Source of the DNA: Paenibacillus taihuensis
GTDB lineage: Bacteria > Bacillota > Bacilli > Paenibacillales > Paenibacillaceae
Assembly: GCF_003386535.1 (NCBI RefSeq)
Contig: NZ_QTTN01000041.1
Coordinates: forward strand, 26,089 to 60,052
Length of the DNA: 33,964 bases
Direction of reading: 5' to 3'
The position numbers and the translations under genes were made by a program. Shown in pieces: positions 23,717-31,436 of this stretch. Each line of letters opens with the position of its first letter. The stretch's first letter is position 1. Below the pieces are notes generated by a model, which worked only from the letters and a program-made list of their open reading frames with translations, made no database searches and was not told the DNA's origin.

Positions 23717-24898
23717 TCACGAGATGGATGGCGGCTCACTCGTCGATTGTCTGGTGATCAGCTTCGTGCTGAGCACAAGTTTGTTGCGATTGCTGTCTAA
23801 TCCGCCTTCCGGGGCGAGGACGAGCTTCGCGGCTTCACGGCCAATGCTGTAGAAGTCCTGCTCGATCGTCGTGAGCGGCACCTCCAGATGCTCGGTGAAG
23901 GAGAGATTGTCGAAGCCGGTGATGGACAGCTGCTCCGGTACGGCGACGCCTGCTTGCAGCGCGGCCTTCAGCAGTCTGGTGGCGGTATAATCGTTCACGA
24001 CAACGGCGGCTGTTGGCGCCGGGTCAATCGCGAGCAGCCGGGACAGCATGGGCTCGTTACTTTGCGCAGACTCCGATAGAAGCTCCTTGTATTCGGTGAC
24101 GGAACGGATCTCGTCGATATTGATGAGCCACTCCGGCTTCGGCGGTATGCCAGCTTCGATGAGCGCATTGCAGTAGCCTTTGTACCGATCACTCACGGAC
24201 ACCGCTTCCTTCCACGACTGGCAGACGAACGCGATCCGCGTATGGCCCAGCTTAAGCAGATGCGATGCGAGATTGTAACCCGCTTCAATGTTATTCGAGA
24301 TCACGAGCGGCGCGTCCAGCCCTTCGATGTTGCGGTCGATGAGCGCGAACGGAATGCCTTCGATGGTGAGGCTGCTGAACACATCGATGTTCTTGTAGCT
24401 GGACACCGGATACACGATAATGCCGCTCACGCGGTCCTTGGTCAGCTTCTGGATAATGCTGCGCTCCACGCTGTCGTCGTATTTGGAATTATGGAAGGTG
24501 ACGTACATCCCTTGCTTCGCGCACTCTTCTTCAACCCCGCGAAAAATCTCATACCCCACTGTTTCGCTAAAAGGCATAACGAGCGAGATGACAGGCACAG
24601 CTAGAGGTGAAGGGGGAGAGGCGTGATCGGCCGAAGCGGCAGCGGCGGCTGTGTTTGCCCGGGTTCCGGCTTGCTCGGGCTGTTCGGTCACGAACGTGCC
24701 CGCTTTCTTGATTCGTTTAATGAGACCGCTCGCTTCCAGCTGGCGCATGGCATGGGTCACCGTAATAGCGCTGACGCCGAACTGCTCCGCAATCTCCGGT
24801 CCGGTTGGCAGCTTGTCCCCAGGTTTGAGCTCGGCAGAGCTGATCTGTGCGGTATAGTAATCGATAATGATCTGATAACGCGGTTTATTTTCGTTCAC
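23717..24898 (-). CDS. GntR-LacI hybrid sugar-responsive regulator
   Basis: A 393-residue repressor with a GntR winged helix at the N-terminus (about residues 1-75; DKLPTGPEIAEQFGVSAITV, then ASGLIKRIKKAGTFV) and a LacI/periplasmic-binding-like sugar domain (about 105-390; ISLVMPFSETVGYEIFRGVE, then VSGIIVYP and the end STKLITRQST). This is the AraR type of design. It likely senses a sugar, perhaps mannose or a mannoside, and controls the GH38 gene just downstream. The start is GTG 24898 with GGAGG six bases upstream. A candidate operator at 24934-24945 would give autoregulation. Confidence 0.92.
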   Translation of the reverse strand: MNENKPRYQIIIDYYTAQISSAELKPGDKLPTGPEIAEQFGVSAITVTHAMRQLEASGLIKRIKKAGTFVTEQPEQAGTRANTAAAAASADHASPPSPLAVPVISLVMPFSETVGYEIFRGVEEECAKQGMYVTFHNSKYDDSVERSIIQKLTKDRVSGIIVYPVSSYKNIDVFSSLTIEGIPFALIDRNIEGLDAPLVISNNIEAGYNLASHLLKLGHTRIAFVCQSWKEAVSVSDRYKGYCNALIEAGIPPKPEWLINIDEIRSVTEYKELLSESAQSNEPMLSRLLAIDPAPTAAVVVNDYTATRLLKAALQAGVAVPEQLSITGFDNLSFTEHLEVPLTTIEQDFYSIGREAAKLVLAPEGGLDSNRNKLVLSTKLITRQSTSEPPSIS

Positions 24899-24933
24899 AA
24901 TGCTCCTCCAGCTTCAGCACGGATGCATTAATG

Positions 24934-24945
24934 TATATTTTAATT
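24934..24945 (+). promoter_or_regulatory. Candidate operator upstream of the regulator gene
   Basis: TATATTTTAATT lies 36 bases before the GTG of the GntR-LacI gene, in its promoter region, and is shared (inverted) with the mannosidase upstream region at 23653-23664. Confidence 0.35.
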
Positions 24946-25001
24946 AGTATAAAGCAATGTCGGCGATCCGCACAATAGCTGAAGCAGGGGAGGGAAAAAG
25001 C

Positions 25002-25032
25002 AAAAACGCAGTAACCGGCCGGTTATCTGCGT
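25002..25032 (-). terminator. Terminator of the cupredoxin gene
   Basis: ACGCAG-TAACCGG pairs with CCGGTTA-CTGCGT around a small bulge, followed on the minus strand by TTTTTGC. It lies 26 bases after the stop codon. Confidence 0.88.
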
Positions 25033-25057
25033 CTCATTCTGCTCGTATGATTAACTA

Positions 25058-25513
25058 CTACGCTTCATCTACAATAAGCTTGCCCTTCATATCCTGATGG
25101 CCGGAGCCGCACATGACGGAGCAGTGGAACTGGAACGTGCCTGCGTTCGCAGCATCGAATTCGCCGCTGCCGTTGCCTTTAATATCGACGTTATAGTCAG
25201 GGATTGTGAAGCCATGTCCGCCGTCATCGCTATTCAGCGTGATTTTCACATGGTCGCCCTTCTTGACGTGAATTTCCTTCTGATCGTACTCGAAATCCTT
25301 TGCGCCGAGCTTAATCTCGATTGTCTTGCCGGATGACGAGCTGTTCGTCGCTGCAGTTGTATTGCTGGTTGAATTGTTTGTCGTGGTGGTATTAGAAGAT
25401 GTATTGCTGCTGGCTGAGTTCGTGTTGACTGAATTGCTGCTGCTTCCGCAAGCGCTGGCGATGGCTGCCGTAACGATGAGCGCCAAGATCAGCACGCCTG
25501 TTTTCACTTTCAC
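25058..25513 (-). CDS. CuA-type cupredoxin lipoprotein
   Basis: A 151-residue lipoprotein. The signal ends in SAC with Cys22 as the lipidated residue, followed by a linker of about 40 residues made almost only of Asn, Ser and Thr (23-61), then a cupredoxin domain. Ligands fit a binuclear CuA centre: His100 in GGHGF, and Cys131, Cys135, His139 and Met142 in FHCSVMCGSGHQDM, that is C-x3-C-x3-H-x2-M as in cytochrome oxidase subunit II and nitrous oxide reductase. No oxidase subunit helices are present, so it is a stand-alone domain, held outside the membrane. Possible roles are electron transfer or copper delivery to an oxidase. Start is GTG 25513 with GAGGGAG upstream. Confidence 0.9.
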   Translation of the reverse strand: MKVKTGVLILALIVTAAIASACGSSSNSVNTNSASSNTSSNTTTTNNSTSNTTAATNSSSSGKTIEIKLGAKDFEYDQKEIHVKKGDHVKITLNSDDGGHGFTIPDYNVDIKGNGSGEFDAANAGTFQFHCSVMCGSGHQDMKGKLIVDEA

Positions 25514-25637
25514 GATTAAATCACTCCCTCATAGGATTGGATGCATTTTCCATGCTAGCAGAGCAATATTAAAATAGTATGAAAGAGTTATTAAATCTTT
25601 GCAGAAGCGGTAGAGTAGGTGGAGGAGGGGAAATGCG

Positions 25638-26585
25638 ATGCCTATTGGCTGTATGAAGAGGTTGTTTACAGACGCAGGTAGAATCGATCCTTTTGCCGGT
25701 GACGGACGCAGCAGACGGTTCATGGTCAGCATGTATTACCCTTCGGCGGCAGCGGAACAAGTGGACGACGGGGCTGCAGCTGCGGCGGCGTATCCGATTG
25801 TGCTTCTCTCGCCTGGCTTCGGAGTCGAGCGGGATATGTACGCGTTCGCCGTGCAGAAGCTGGCAGCCAGCGGGTTTGTCGTGTTGACCGTCGGCGCGAC
25901 TTATGAATCGGTGAGTACGGTGTTCCCGAACGGCGAGGAGATTACACAGCTGCCTGAGCTTGCGAACCTGCAGTTAACGGACTGGCAGGGGTGGAACTCG
26001 CTGCTCGATGTGCGCGTGCAGGATCTTACCTTTGTACTGAATCAGCTGGACGTGTTGAATGAGCTGGACCCGGTGCTGCGAGGGCGGCTGAATGTGCAGC
26101 AGGTTGGAATTGTTGGACACTCGCTCGGCGGAGCCGCTGCGTATCATGTGCTCGATCGGCACGAGAGTGATCGTGTAAAAGCAGGGATCTTGCTCGATCC
26201 GAGTCTGCACTTGCTCGGCTCTGTTCGTACGAAGGTTCATACGCCGGTGCTGCTCATGCGCCAAAATGCTTCGACGTATGAGATGCTCCTCAGCAGCGGC
26301 TGGGCGGAGTCGCTTGCCAGCGAGACGATTGCGGGACAGCGGCATCTTGCCGATGTGCTGACGGGCTATCGCTGCTTCGTACGCGTCCATGGCGCGAACC
26401 ATCTCACGTTCAGCGATGTGTCTGGGGCGGAAGCGGGTCTCGCGGAAAAGCATGAGCTGATCGCGACAGCAATTGCGGACTTCATGCTGGAGTTCGTCTG
26501 CGGCGTGGCGGGGCAGCATTCGAACCGGGTTCATTCGTATGCGGGGCTGAGCGTTATTCGAGGAGACGGACATTCCGCTGGATAA
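25638..26585 (+). CDS. Alpha/beta hydrolase, PAF-acetylhydrolase-like
   Basis: A 315-residue alpha/beta hydrolase. The likely triad is Ser162 in GHSLGG, Asp187 in LLDPSL and His255 in GANHLTFSD; the oxyanion loop is LLSPGFGVERD. The pattern resembles platelet-activating-factor acetylhydrolase isoform II and related esterases or lipases. The start ATG has GAGGAGGGG seven bases upstream. No clear signal peptide; the first residues are basic and not hydrophobic, so it may be cytoplasmic. Residues after about 288 show little similarity to the fold and may have been altered by a late frameshift. It is transcribed divergently from the cupredoxin gene. Confidence 0.85.
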   Translation: MPIGCMKRLFTDAGRIDPFAGDGRSRRFMVSMYYPSAAAEQVDDGAAAAAAYPIVLLSPGFGVERDMYAFAVQKLAASGFVVLTVGATYESVSTVFPNGEEITQLPELANLQLTDWQGWNSLLDVRVQDLTFVLNQLDVLNELDPVLRGRLNVQQVGIVGHSLGGAAAYHVLDRHESDRVKAGILLDPSLHLLGSVRTKVHTPVLLMRQNASTYEMLLSSGWAESLASETIAGQRHLADVLTGYRCFVRVHGANHLTFSDVSGAEAGLAEKHELIATAIADFMLEFVCGVAGQHSNRVHSYAGLSVIRGDGHSAG

Positions 26586-26604
26586 ATTTATATCGTGAGG
26601 CTAT

Positions 26605-26892
26605 GTGCCGCCAGGTACTACGATCATTACAATAACGATTGAACGCGGCGGAACGGACGTGGCAGGTACGGGGATGGTTATTTTGGAAGAAGTAGTCGAC
26701 GTCGCTGCGCTTCTGTTAACGATTGCGCCGCTTAGCGTAAGCGCTGGAGACTTTCCGCCTGCAGCTGTGGCGGCGACGGGACAAGTACGGTACACGATGT
26801 TCATCAGCGTGAACAATCCGTTATATTCATATCGGTTCTTTCTGAGCGGACCAGTCGTGTTTAATGGAATCGCGGCCGCTGGGACGACGTAG
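26605..26892 (+). CDS. Small beta-rich hypothetical protein, maybe a 5'-truncated gene
   Basis: A 95-residue ORF starting at GTG 26605 with GTGAGG just before it and ending with a terminator, which supports expression. The sequence is rich in Thr, Val, Ala and Gly and looks all-beta (GTTIITITIERGGTDVAG, then FLSGPVVFNGIAAAGTT), like spore-surface or adhesin-type beta units. The frame is closed by TGA two codons upstream of the start, and the sequence begins in what looks like the middle of a domain, so it may be a fragment. An opposite-strand frame (26601-26987) was judged a shadow. No family is named. Confidence 0.5.
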   Translation: MPPGTTIITITIERGGTDVAGTGMVILEEVVDVAALLLTIAPLSVSAGDFPPAAVAATGQVRYTMFISVNNPLYSYRFFLSGPVVFNGIAAAGTT

Positions 26893-26906
26893 AAGGATGA
26901 GATGAG

Positions 26907-26939
26907 ATGACTCTCGCGGGCGCGGGGGTCATTTTTTAT
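26907..26939 (+). terminator. Terminator after the small beta-rich ORF
   Basis: ATGACTCTC pairs with GGGGGTCAT (nine pairs with two G-U) and is followed by TTTTTTATTTT, 14 bases after the stop at 26892. Confidence 0.8.
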
Positions 26940-27054
26940 TTTGGCTATGTAAAGTTGGGGGAATTCGTACTCGACAAAGCCTGGCATTTTTCTACAATAC
27001 GTCTACTGTATACTAAACTGGCAGTCTATCTCATCTAACCAGGAGGTAATAGAA

Positions 27055-29415
27055 TTGCCGAAAAGAAGATGGAAATTGCTTTCCAGTATCTCCGCTAGTG
27101 TCGTTGTGGCGAGCACCTTTTTGAGCGTCGGGTCTCATGCGGAAAACCTGGCAGCAACCGCGACAATTCAGGGATGGACCACGACTGATCTAGGAGTGGC
27201 CAATGACGAAAGACTGATCGCGTTGTTGAAAAAGCAAGGGGAAATCGCCAAGGATGCAAGTCCGGCGGCAGCGGAAAAAGCGTTGACGGCTTTTTTGAAA
27301 GCGAAAAATCAAGCACCGAAGCCAAAAGTGCTCGATTCCAATGTTCTGGAAGTGTTACGAGATAAAACGACTGCAAGCGCTAATGGATTGATGAAAGGCA
27401 AGGGTAACAAATTAGGGCAAGCCAAGAAAACGACGGTTGATTCTGTTGAAAAGGAAGTCTATAACGGCGGTGTCCGTACGGATAAAGTGCTCGTTCTCGC
27501 GATCGATTTCCCGGATTACCCGAAAAGCTCCATTACCAAAGAAGAGACGGATATGTTCTATGAAGATTACACCCATGAGCACTTCCAATCGATGCTCTTC
27601 GGACCTGCTGGCTATACAGGGCCAAATGGTGCAAATATGATTTCCATGAAGCAATATTATGAAGCGCAATCGGGCGGTAGCTATACCGTTGATGGAACGG
27701 TAGCGGGCTGGTATACGGCCGATCATCCGGCAGCTTACTATGGTGGGAACGATCCAGCGCCAGATGGCGAGGATATTAATGCCAGAGGCCTGGTAGTAGA
27801 AGCGCTGAAAAAAGCCGCTCAAGATCCTTCCATCAACTTAGCCGATTACGATGTCTGGGATCGTGACGATTATAACGGGAATGGCATTTATAATGAGCCA
27901 GACGGCATCATCGACCACTTAATGGTCATTCACTCGGGAGTAGGCGAAGAAGCGGGCGGAGGAAGCTTAGGCTTTGATGCGATATGGTCACATCGCTCGA
28001 AGCTGGCAGCAGGTCCTATTGCGGTTCCAGGCGGACATTCCAATAGTGATCGCTTTGGTGGATTATTAGGGGCTTGGGATTACACGATTGAACCGGAAGA
28101 CGGAGCTGCAGGTGTTTTCTCCCATGAATATGGCCACGATTTAGGCTTGCCTGATGAATATGACACGCAATATACCGGCGCCGGTGAACCGGTCGCATAT
28201 TGGTCGATCATGTCAGCGGGAAGCTGGGCAGGAGACGTTCCAGGTACAGAACCATCTGGATTCAGCCCCTATGATAAAGAAATGCTGCAGAACTTGCACG
28301 GTGGAAACTGGCTCAGCGGAACCACGATTCAAGCGAATGATGTAACGAGTGCAGGAACGACGGTACTATTGGACGAAGCCTCCACGAAAGGAACCAACCA
28401 AGATGCGGTTCGAGTGAACTTGCCGGATAAAGAGAACCACGTGAACGTTCCGACAAGCGGGACGTATGAATATTACAGTGGTTCAGGAAACGATATGGAG
28501 CATTCGATGACAGCAACGGTTAACCTTGCCAATGCTGCGCATCCGATCTTAAATTTCCAAGCTTGGTACGACATTGAAAAGAATTGGGATTATGCGTCTG
28601 TCAAAGTGAAAGAAGAAGGAACTGACGTATGGACTTCCGTTCCAGGAAACATCACGACGGACAGCAACCCGAACGGCCAAAATCCAGGTCACGGGATTAC
28701 GGGGACATCAAACGGGTGGGTACCGGCTGCATTTGATTTAAGTGCTTATGCAGGAAAACAGGTGAGTATTAAGTTTGATTACTGGACAGACCCTTATGTC
28801 GCTCAACGCGGTTTCTACGTGGACGATATCCAGCTCACCTCGGACGGCCAAACGATTTTATCGGATAATGCGGAAGGCGATACAGCGTTTACGTTCCAAG
28901 GATTTGCCAAAGACAAAGGAACGTACTACTCTACGAATTACTATCTGTTAGAGTGGAGATCCCACAACGGGGTGGATGCGGCTTTGGGACACATCCGCCG
29001 CGGCGCAAGCCTCATGAGTTATGACCCGGGTCTAGTGGTTTGGTACGTGGATGAAACCTATGACAATAACTGGACGGGCGTTCACCCTGGCGATGGATTC
29101 CTAGGCGTAGTCGATGCGGATCAGCGTGCGATGAGCTGGAGCGATAAAGAGATTGCTTCTTCTCGTTACCAAGTCCATGACGCTGCATTTGGATTGAATG
29201 CAACCAATTCCATGTACTTAGATTACAAAGATCTCTTGGGCATTACGATGAAAGACAATTTTACGGCTCGCAACCCATTGTTTGACGATCGTGCGGATTT
29301 CTCAAACCCGGGTCTTGTTGATGCGGGACGTAAAATTCCAACCAACGGATTAAAGTTCCGTGTGGTGGGTGAAAGTGCGGACGGCACGGTTGGTAAAGTC
29401 TTGATTTTTAAGTGA
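27055..29415 (+). CDS. Immune inhibitor A family metalloprotease (M6)
   Basis: A 786-residue secreted zinc protease like InhA of Bacillus and Brevibacillus, which degrade host antibacterial peptides and other proteins. It has a basic signal peptide (about residues 1-29), a propeptide, the peptidase M6 catalytic domain with SHEYGHDLGLPDEYD (His357 of HEYGH to Asp), and C-terminal beta domains (GFYVDDIQL and FLGVVDADQ). The start is TTG 27055: AGGAGG lies eight bases upstream, and no other start gives the signal peptide. The gene uses more A/T-ending codons than its neighbours, suggesting later acquisition or different expression. Its own terminator follows. Confidence 0.95.
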   Translation: MPKRRWKLLSSISASVVVASTFLSVGSHAENLAATATIQGWTTTDLGVANDERLIALLKKQGEIAKDASPAAAEKALTAFLKAKNQAPKPKVLDSNVLEVLRDKTTASANGLMKGKGNKLGQAKKTTVDSVEKEVYNGGVRTDKVLVLAIDFPDYPKSSITKEETDMFYEDYTHEHFQSMLFGPAGYTGPNGANMISMKQYYEAQSGGSYTVDGTVAGWYTADHPAAYYGGNDPAPDGEDINARGLVVEALKKAAQDPSINLADYDVWDRDDYNGNGIYNEPDGIIDHLMVIHSGVGEEAGGGSLGFDAIWSHRSKLAAGPIAVPGGHSNSDRFGGLLGAWDYTIEPEDGAAGVFSHEYGHDLGLPDEYDTQYTGAGEPVAYWSIMSAGSWAGDVPGTEPSGFSPYDKEMLQNLHGGNWLSGTTIQANDVTSAGTTVLLDEASTKGTNQDAVRVNLPDKENHVNVPTSGTYEYYSGSGNDMEHSMTATVNLANAAHPILNFQAWYDIEKNWDYASVKVKEEGTDVWTSVPGNITTDSNPNGQNPGHGITGTSNGWVPAAFDLSAYAGKQVSIKFDYWTDPYVAQRGFYVDDIQLTSDGQTILSDNAEGDTAFTFQGFAKDKGTYYSTNYYLLEWRSHNGVDAALGHIRRGASLMSYDPGLVVWYVDETYDNNWTGVHPGDGFLGVVDADQRAMSWSDKEIASSRYQVHDAAFGLNATNSMYLDYKDLLGITMKDNFTARNPLFDDRADFSNPGLVDAGRKIPTNGLKFRVVGESADGTVGKVLIFK

Positions 29416-29428
29416 TTATAGAAGTAGA

Positions 29429-29467
29429 GGAAACCCAGCGTGATAGCATGCGTTGGGTTTCTTTTTT
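29429..29467 (+). terminator. Terminator of the immune inhibitor A gene
   Basis: GAAACCCAGCG pairs with CGTTGGGTTTC (one mismatch in the inner part), followed by TTTTTT, 14 bases after the stop codon. Confidence 0.92.
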
Positions 29468-29615
29468 GATGATAGTAGCTCTACTTCTTTCTTTTCCTAA
29501 CTCAACTTGCTCAAGTCTTAATTTATCTAGTTCGACTCTCAAAGCATTAATAATGAATAGCAAGCCAACTCCAGAAATAGATCAGATTGTATATACGGAG
29601 CGGATGGATGCAATT

Positions 29616-29813
29616 CTACTCGTAATGAATTCCAACAATATGTGATAAAGAGATAATAAGCATTCTGTTGTCTTTTAACTTGAAGTGAACATAAGCATCG
29701 TCTGCACCATAATGTGCAATAATTGCCCCTTTCATGCTGACAGCTGGACTATAGTTCCCATATCGATAGTATATCTCGCAATTCTTGTCTAGTTCTATTA
29801 TGAAAGAATTCAT
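29616..29813 (-). CDS. Small hypothetical protein, 65 residues
   Basis: An unrecognised 65-residue protein, mostly predicted strands (NSFIIELDKNCEIYYRYG, then VSMKGAIIAHYGADDAYVHF and LIISLSHIVGIHYE). The ATG at 29813 is chosen because AGGTGG lies five bases upstream; GTG 29822 is also in frame. It sits convergent to the immune inhibitor A gene. A plus-strand frame at 29412-29645 overlaps a terminator and is not a gene. Real but of unknown role. Confidence 0.55.
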   Translation of the reverse strand: MNSFIIELDKNCEIYYRYGNYSPAVSMKGAIIAHYGADDAYVHFKLKDNRMLIISLSHIVGIHYE

Positions 29814-29938
29814 TGGTTCCACCTACCCTCAACCGTGAATTGCCAAATGAAATAGTGTATGCAATGTAAAAATTTTTATGTTAATGAGCTAAAGGTCATG
29901 GGAATGAAAGTGACAAAAACTGTAAATTTCACAAGATA

Positions 29939-29966
29939 AAAAAGGAGCTGCGGCAGCTCCTTTTAA
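29939..29966. terminator. Bidirectional terminator
   Basis: AAGGAGCTGCGGCAGCTCCTT (29942-29962) is an almost perfect self-complementary stem flanked by A-run on the left and TTTT on the right, so it can stop the minus-strand gene at 30009-30332 and transcripts of the other strand. Confidence 0.8.
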
Positions 29967-30008
29967 CATTTTCAACAAAAATGGGTAATGAATTTGGCAA
30001 AGGTTCAA

Positions 30009-30332
30009 TCAGCCTTCAACAGACAAGAATTCCTCATTGGCCCGATCCAGCATCGACTTCCAGCTTCCAAAGTCGGTCTCACGGTCGACATGGCGATCGA
30101 ACAGCTCATCGGGGATGTTGTCGATGTCTTCCAGGATTTTAACGTCAAAGTTTCCCTTGCGGAGAAACTCGTTGAAACATTTGAAGGAAGAATATCGGCT
30201 CATGAAGGTCTCATGAAATAACATTTCAATGTTCACGTGATTCTGGACGCCTTCATTGGATTTCGCGCCTTGAAGCTCTTTCAGCAATTCATCAAAGGAA
30301 ATCGGCTTGTTTCTGTTCTTCAGACCTATCAC
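30009..30332 (-). CDS. Hypothetical protein, 107 residues
   Basis: An acidic, soluble protein of about 107 residues with many helices (SFDELLKELQGAKSNEGVQN, HETFMSRYSSFKCFNEFLRK, DFGSWKSMLDRANEEFL). No membrane or signal sequence. The start is unclear: GTG 30332 overlaps the AGGAG site, and a CTG 9 bases later would be better spaced, so an unusual start codon is possible. It is divergent from the cold-shock protein gene. Similar short acidic proteins occur in Bacillales without a known role. Confidence 0.65.
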   Translation of the reverse strand: MIGLKNRNKPISFDELLKELQGAKSNEGVQNHVNIEMLFHETFMSRYSSFKCFNEFLRKGNFDVKILEDIDNIPDELFDRHVDRETDFGSWKSMLDRANEEFLSVEG

Positions 30333-30368
30333 TCCTAAATCATTTTATTCTTCATGATATCATAGTTA

Positions 30369-30397
30369 TTGATTTGTGTATTGTGCTGTGGTATCAT
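30369..30397 (+). promoter_or_regulatory. Likely promoter of the cold-shock protein gene
   Basis: TTGATT (30369-30374) and TATCAT (30392-30397) are separated by 17 bases. Transcripts from here would have a 5' untranslated leader of about 130 bases, a hallmark of cold-inducible csp mRNAs whose leader folding controls translation. Confidence 0.6.
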
Positions 30398-30537
30398 AAT
30401 TCTAATAAACACAAAATAAACCTTAAACTCACATATTGAAAAGGGTTCTCGTTGTGCGGATTGTACCTTTTTCAATGTGTGATTTTTGTTTATACAAGAA
30501 AAAACATGTTAATCAATCATTAGGAGGCAGATTAATT

Positions 30538-30738
30538 TTGCAAACAGGAACAGTAAAATGGTTTAACGCCGATAAAGGCTTTGGTTTTATCGAGGCTGAA
30601 GGCGGAAACGACGTATTCGTACACTTTTCCGCAATCCAAGGCGATGGTTTCAAAACCCTCGACGAAGGTCAGCGCGTTCAGTTTAACGTGACTCAAGGCA
30701 ACCGTGGACCTCAAGCCGAGAATGTAGTTAAACTGTAA
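30538..30738 (+). CDS. Cold-shock protein (CspA/CspB family)
   Basis: A 66-residue single cold-shock domain, an OB fold that binds single-stranded RNA and DNA and acts as an RNA chaperone at low temperature. RNP1 is KGFGFIE (residues 13-19), RNP2 VFVHF (26-30), with the N-terminus [13 protein letters not shown]. The start is TTG 30538, with TAGGAGG ten bases upstream; the open frame extends upstream but has no other start with a ribosome site. A terminator follows directly, then a ydjO-like gene. The low-efficiency TTG start and long leader suggest translational control. Confidence 0.96.
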   Translation: MQTGTVKWFNADKGFGFIEAEGGNDVFVHFSAIQGDGFKTLDEGQRVQFNVTQGNRGPQAENVVKL

Positions 30739-30751
30739 TCAAAATTAAACA

Positions 30752-30787
30752 AGCTGCACTTAACACCGAGTTAAGTGCAGCTTTTTA
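30752..30787 (+). terminator. Terminator of the cold-shock gene
   Basis: AGCTGCACTTAA pairs perfectly with TTAAGTGCAGCT (12 bp, seven-base loop), followed by TTTT, 14 bases after the stop. Read-through could feed the next gene. Confidence 0.92.
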
Positions 30788-30807
30788 ATTAAAGAGGAGG
30801 ATTCATC

Positions 30808-31047
30808 TTGATTAAACGTGGCAAACCGTTAGAAGATCTTCCACATGAAGAAACTGTAATCTGGAGATGTACGCATGAGGAATGCAAAGGATGGATCCGT
30901 GATAATTTCTCGTTTGCGAAAGTGCCTGTGTGTTCGATTTGCAAGTCCCAGATGGTGAGAGGCATGAAGATGCTTCCGCAAATAATTAATACTAACAAAG
31001 GATGGGATTCCACAAATAATATTGCGAGAACACAAGGAATATTGTAG
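30808..31047 (+). CDS. YdjO-like cold-inducible zinc-ribbon protein
   Basis: A 79-residue protein like YdjO of Bacillus subtilis, a cold-inducible protein commonly coded next to csp genes. The Cys pairs are Cys21 and Cys26 in WRCTHEECKGW and Cys42 and Cys45 in PVCSICKSQM, probably one zinc-binding knuckle pair. The start is TTG 30808 with GAGGAGG seven bases upstream. The last residues (ARTQGIL) are written by the first copy of a 20-base tandem duplication that places the stop, so the tail may have been extended. Two similar hairpins follow. Function of the family unknown. Confidence 0.85.
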   Translation: MIKRGKPLEDLPHEETVIWRCTHEECKGWIRDNFSFAKVPVCSICKSQMVRGMKMLPQIINTNKGWDSTNNIARTQGIL

Positions 31048-31060
31048 GAACACAAGGAAT
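31028..31060. repeat. 20-bp tandem duplication at the ydjO-like gene end
   Basis: GAACACAAGGAAT occurs at 31028-31040 and 31048-31060, exactly 20 bases apart; the stop codon TAG (31045-31047) is at the junction. The last codons of the gene come from the first copy. Confidence 0.8.
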
Positions 31061-31085
31061 GGATCCATATACTATTGTCGGGTGA

Positions 31086-31202
31086 CAAGACATGATATCA
31101 TTAAAGGCCGCGAAAATCGCGGTTTTTTTATTTATGGGATCAACTTGTGTAAGAGGGCAAGAACATATATCCATTAGATGCCGCGTTTCACGCGGTTTTT
31201 TA
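31086..31202 (+). repeat. Twin terminator-like hairpins, duplicated about 72 bp apart
   Basis: Two similar blocks: CAAGACATGATATCATTAAA then GGCCGCG at 31086-31112, and CAAGAACATATATCCATTAG then ATGCCGCG at 31158-31185. Each is followed by a hairpin and T-run: CCGCGA/TCGCGG with TTTTTTT (31108-31129) and CCGCGT/ACGCGG with TTTTTT (31181-31201). Either they are one ancestral terminator duplicated, or the end pieces of a lost second gene. They end the ydjO-like transcript. Confidence 0.75.
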
Positions 31203-31228
31203 TTATATGGATTGCTAAAACTATACGG

Positions 31229-31312
31229 GTTGAACTCCCTCGGGGGACGATAGTTCAACGAACAGGCCATAGGGTTCGAACAAGGAGTGCCAGTTCGCCC
31301 TATAAGCTGTTC
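31229..31312 (+). other. Two adjacent hairpins before the desaturase gene
   Basis: GTTGAACT (31229-31236) pairs with AGTTCAAC (31252-31259). Directly behind it, GAACAG...ATAGGG...CGAAC (31260-31281) pairs in broken fashion with GTTCG-CCCTAT-AA-GCTGTTC (31293-31312), leaving AAGGAG in the loop. The region 31205-31436 otherwise has no gene; the two folds may be a leader RNA structure for the desaturase mRNA or a relic of a mobile repeat. Confidence 0.5.
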
Positions 31313-31436
31313 CTTGGAGTTTATCCCCTACCGAACGAAACACTTAATTGGAACGACTTGTGCCTATCTTTCGTACTACCGTTATTGATACAATGCAAGT
31401 AGAACAGCAGCGTTGAGAGAGGACCATAACAACCTT

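Noticed and set aside
26601..26987. Minus-strand 128-codon frame
   Set aside because: The plus-strand frame at the same place has a start, a protein-like beta pattern and a correctly oriented terminator.
29412..29645. Plus-strand 77-codon frame after the metalloprotease
   Set aside because: It runs through the terminator hairpin and T-run of the protease gene and lacks a ribosome site.
31178..31402. Plus-strand 74-codon frame before the desaturase
   Set aside because: It begins in a terminator stem and crosses two hairpins; no ribosome site or similarity.
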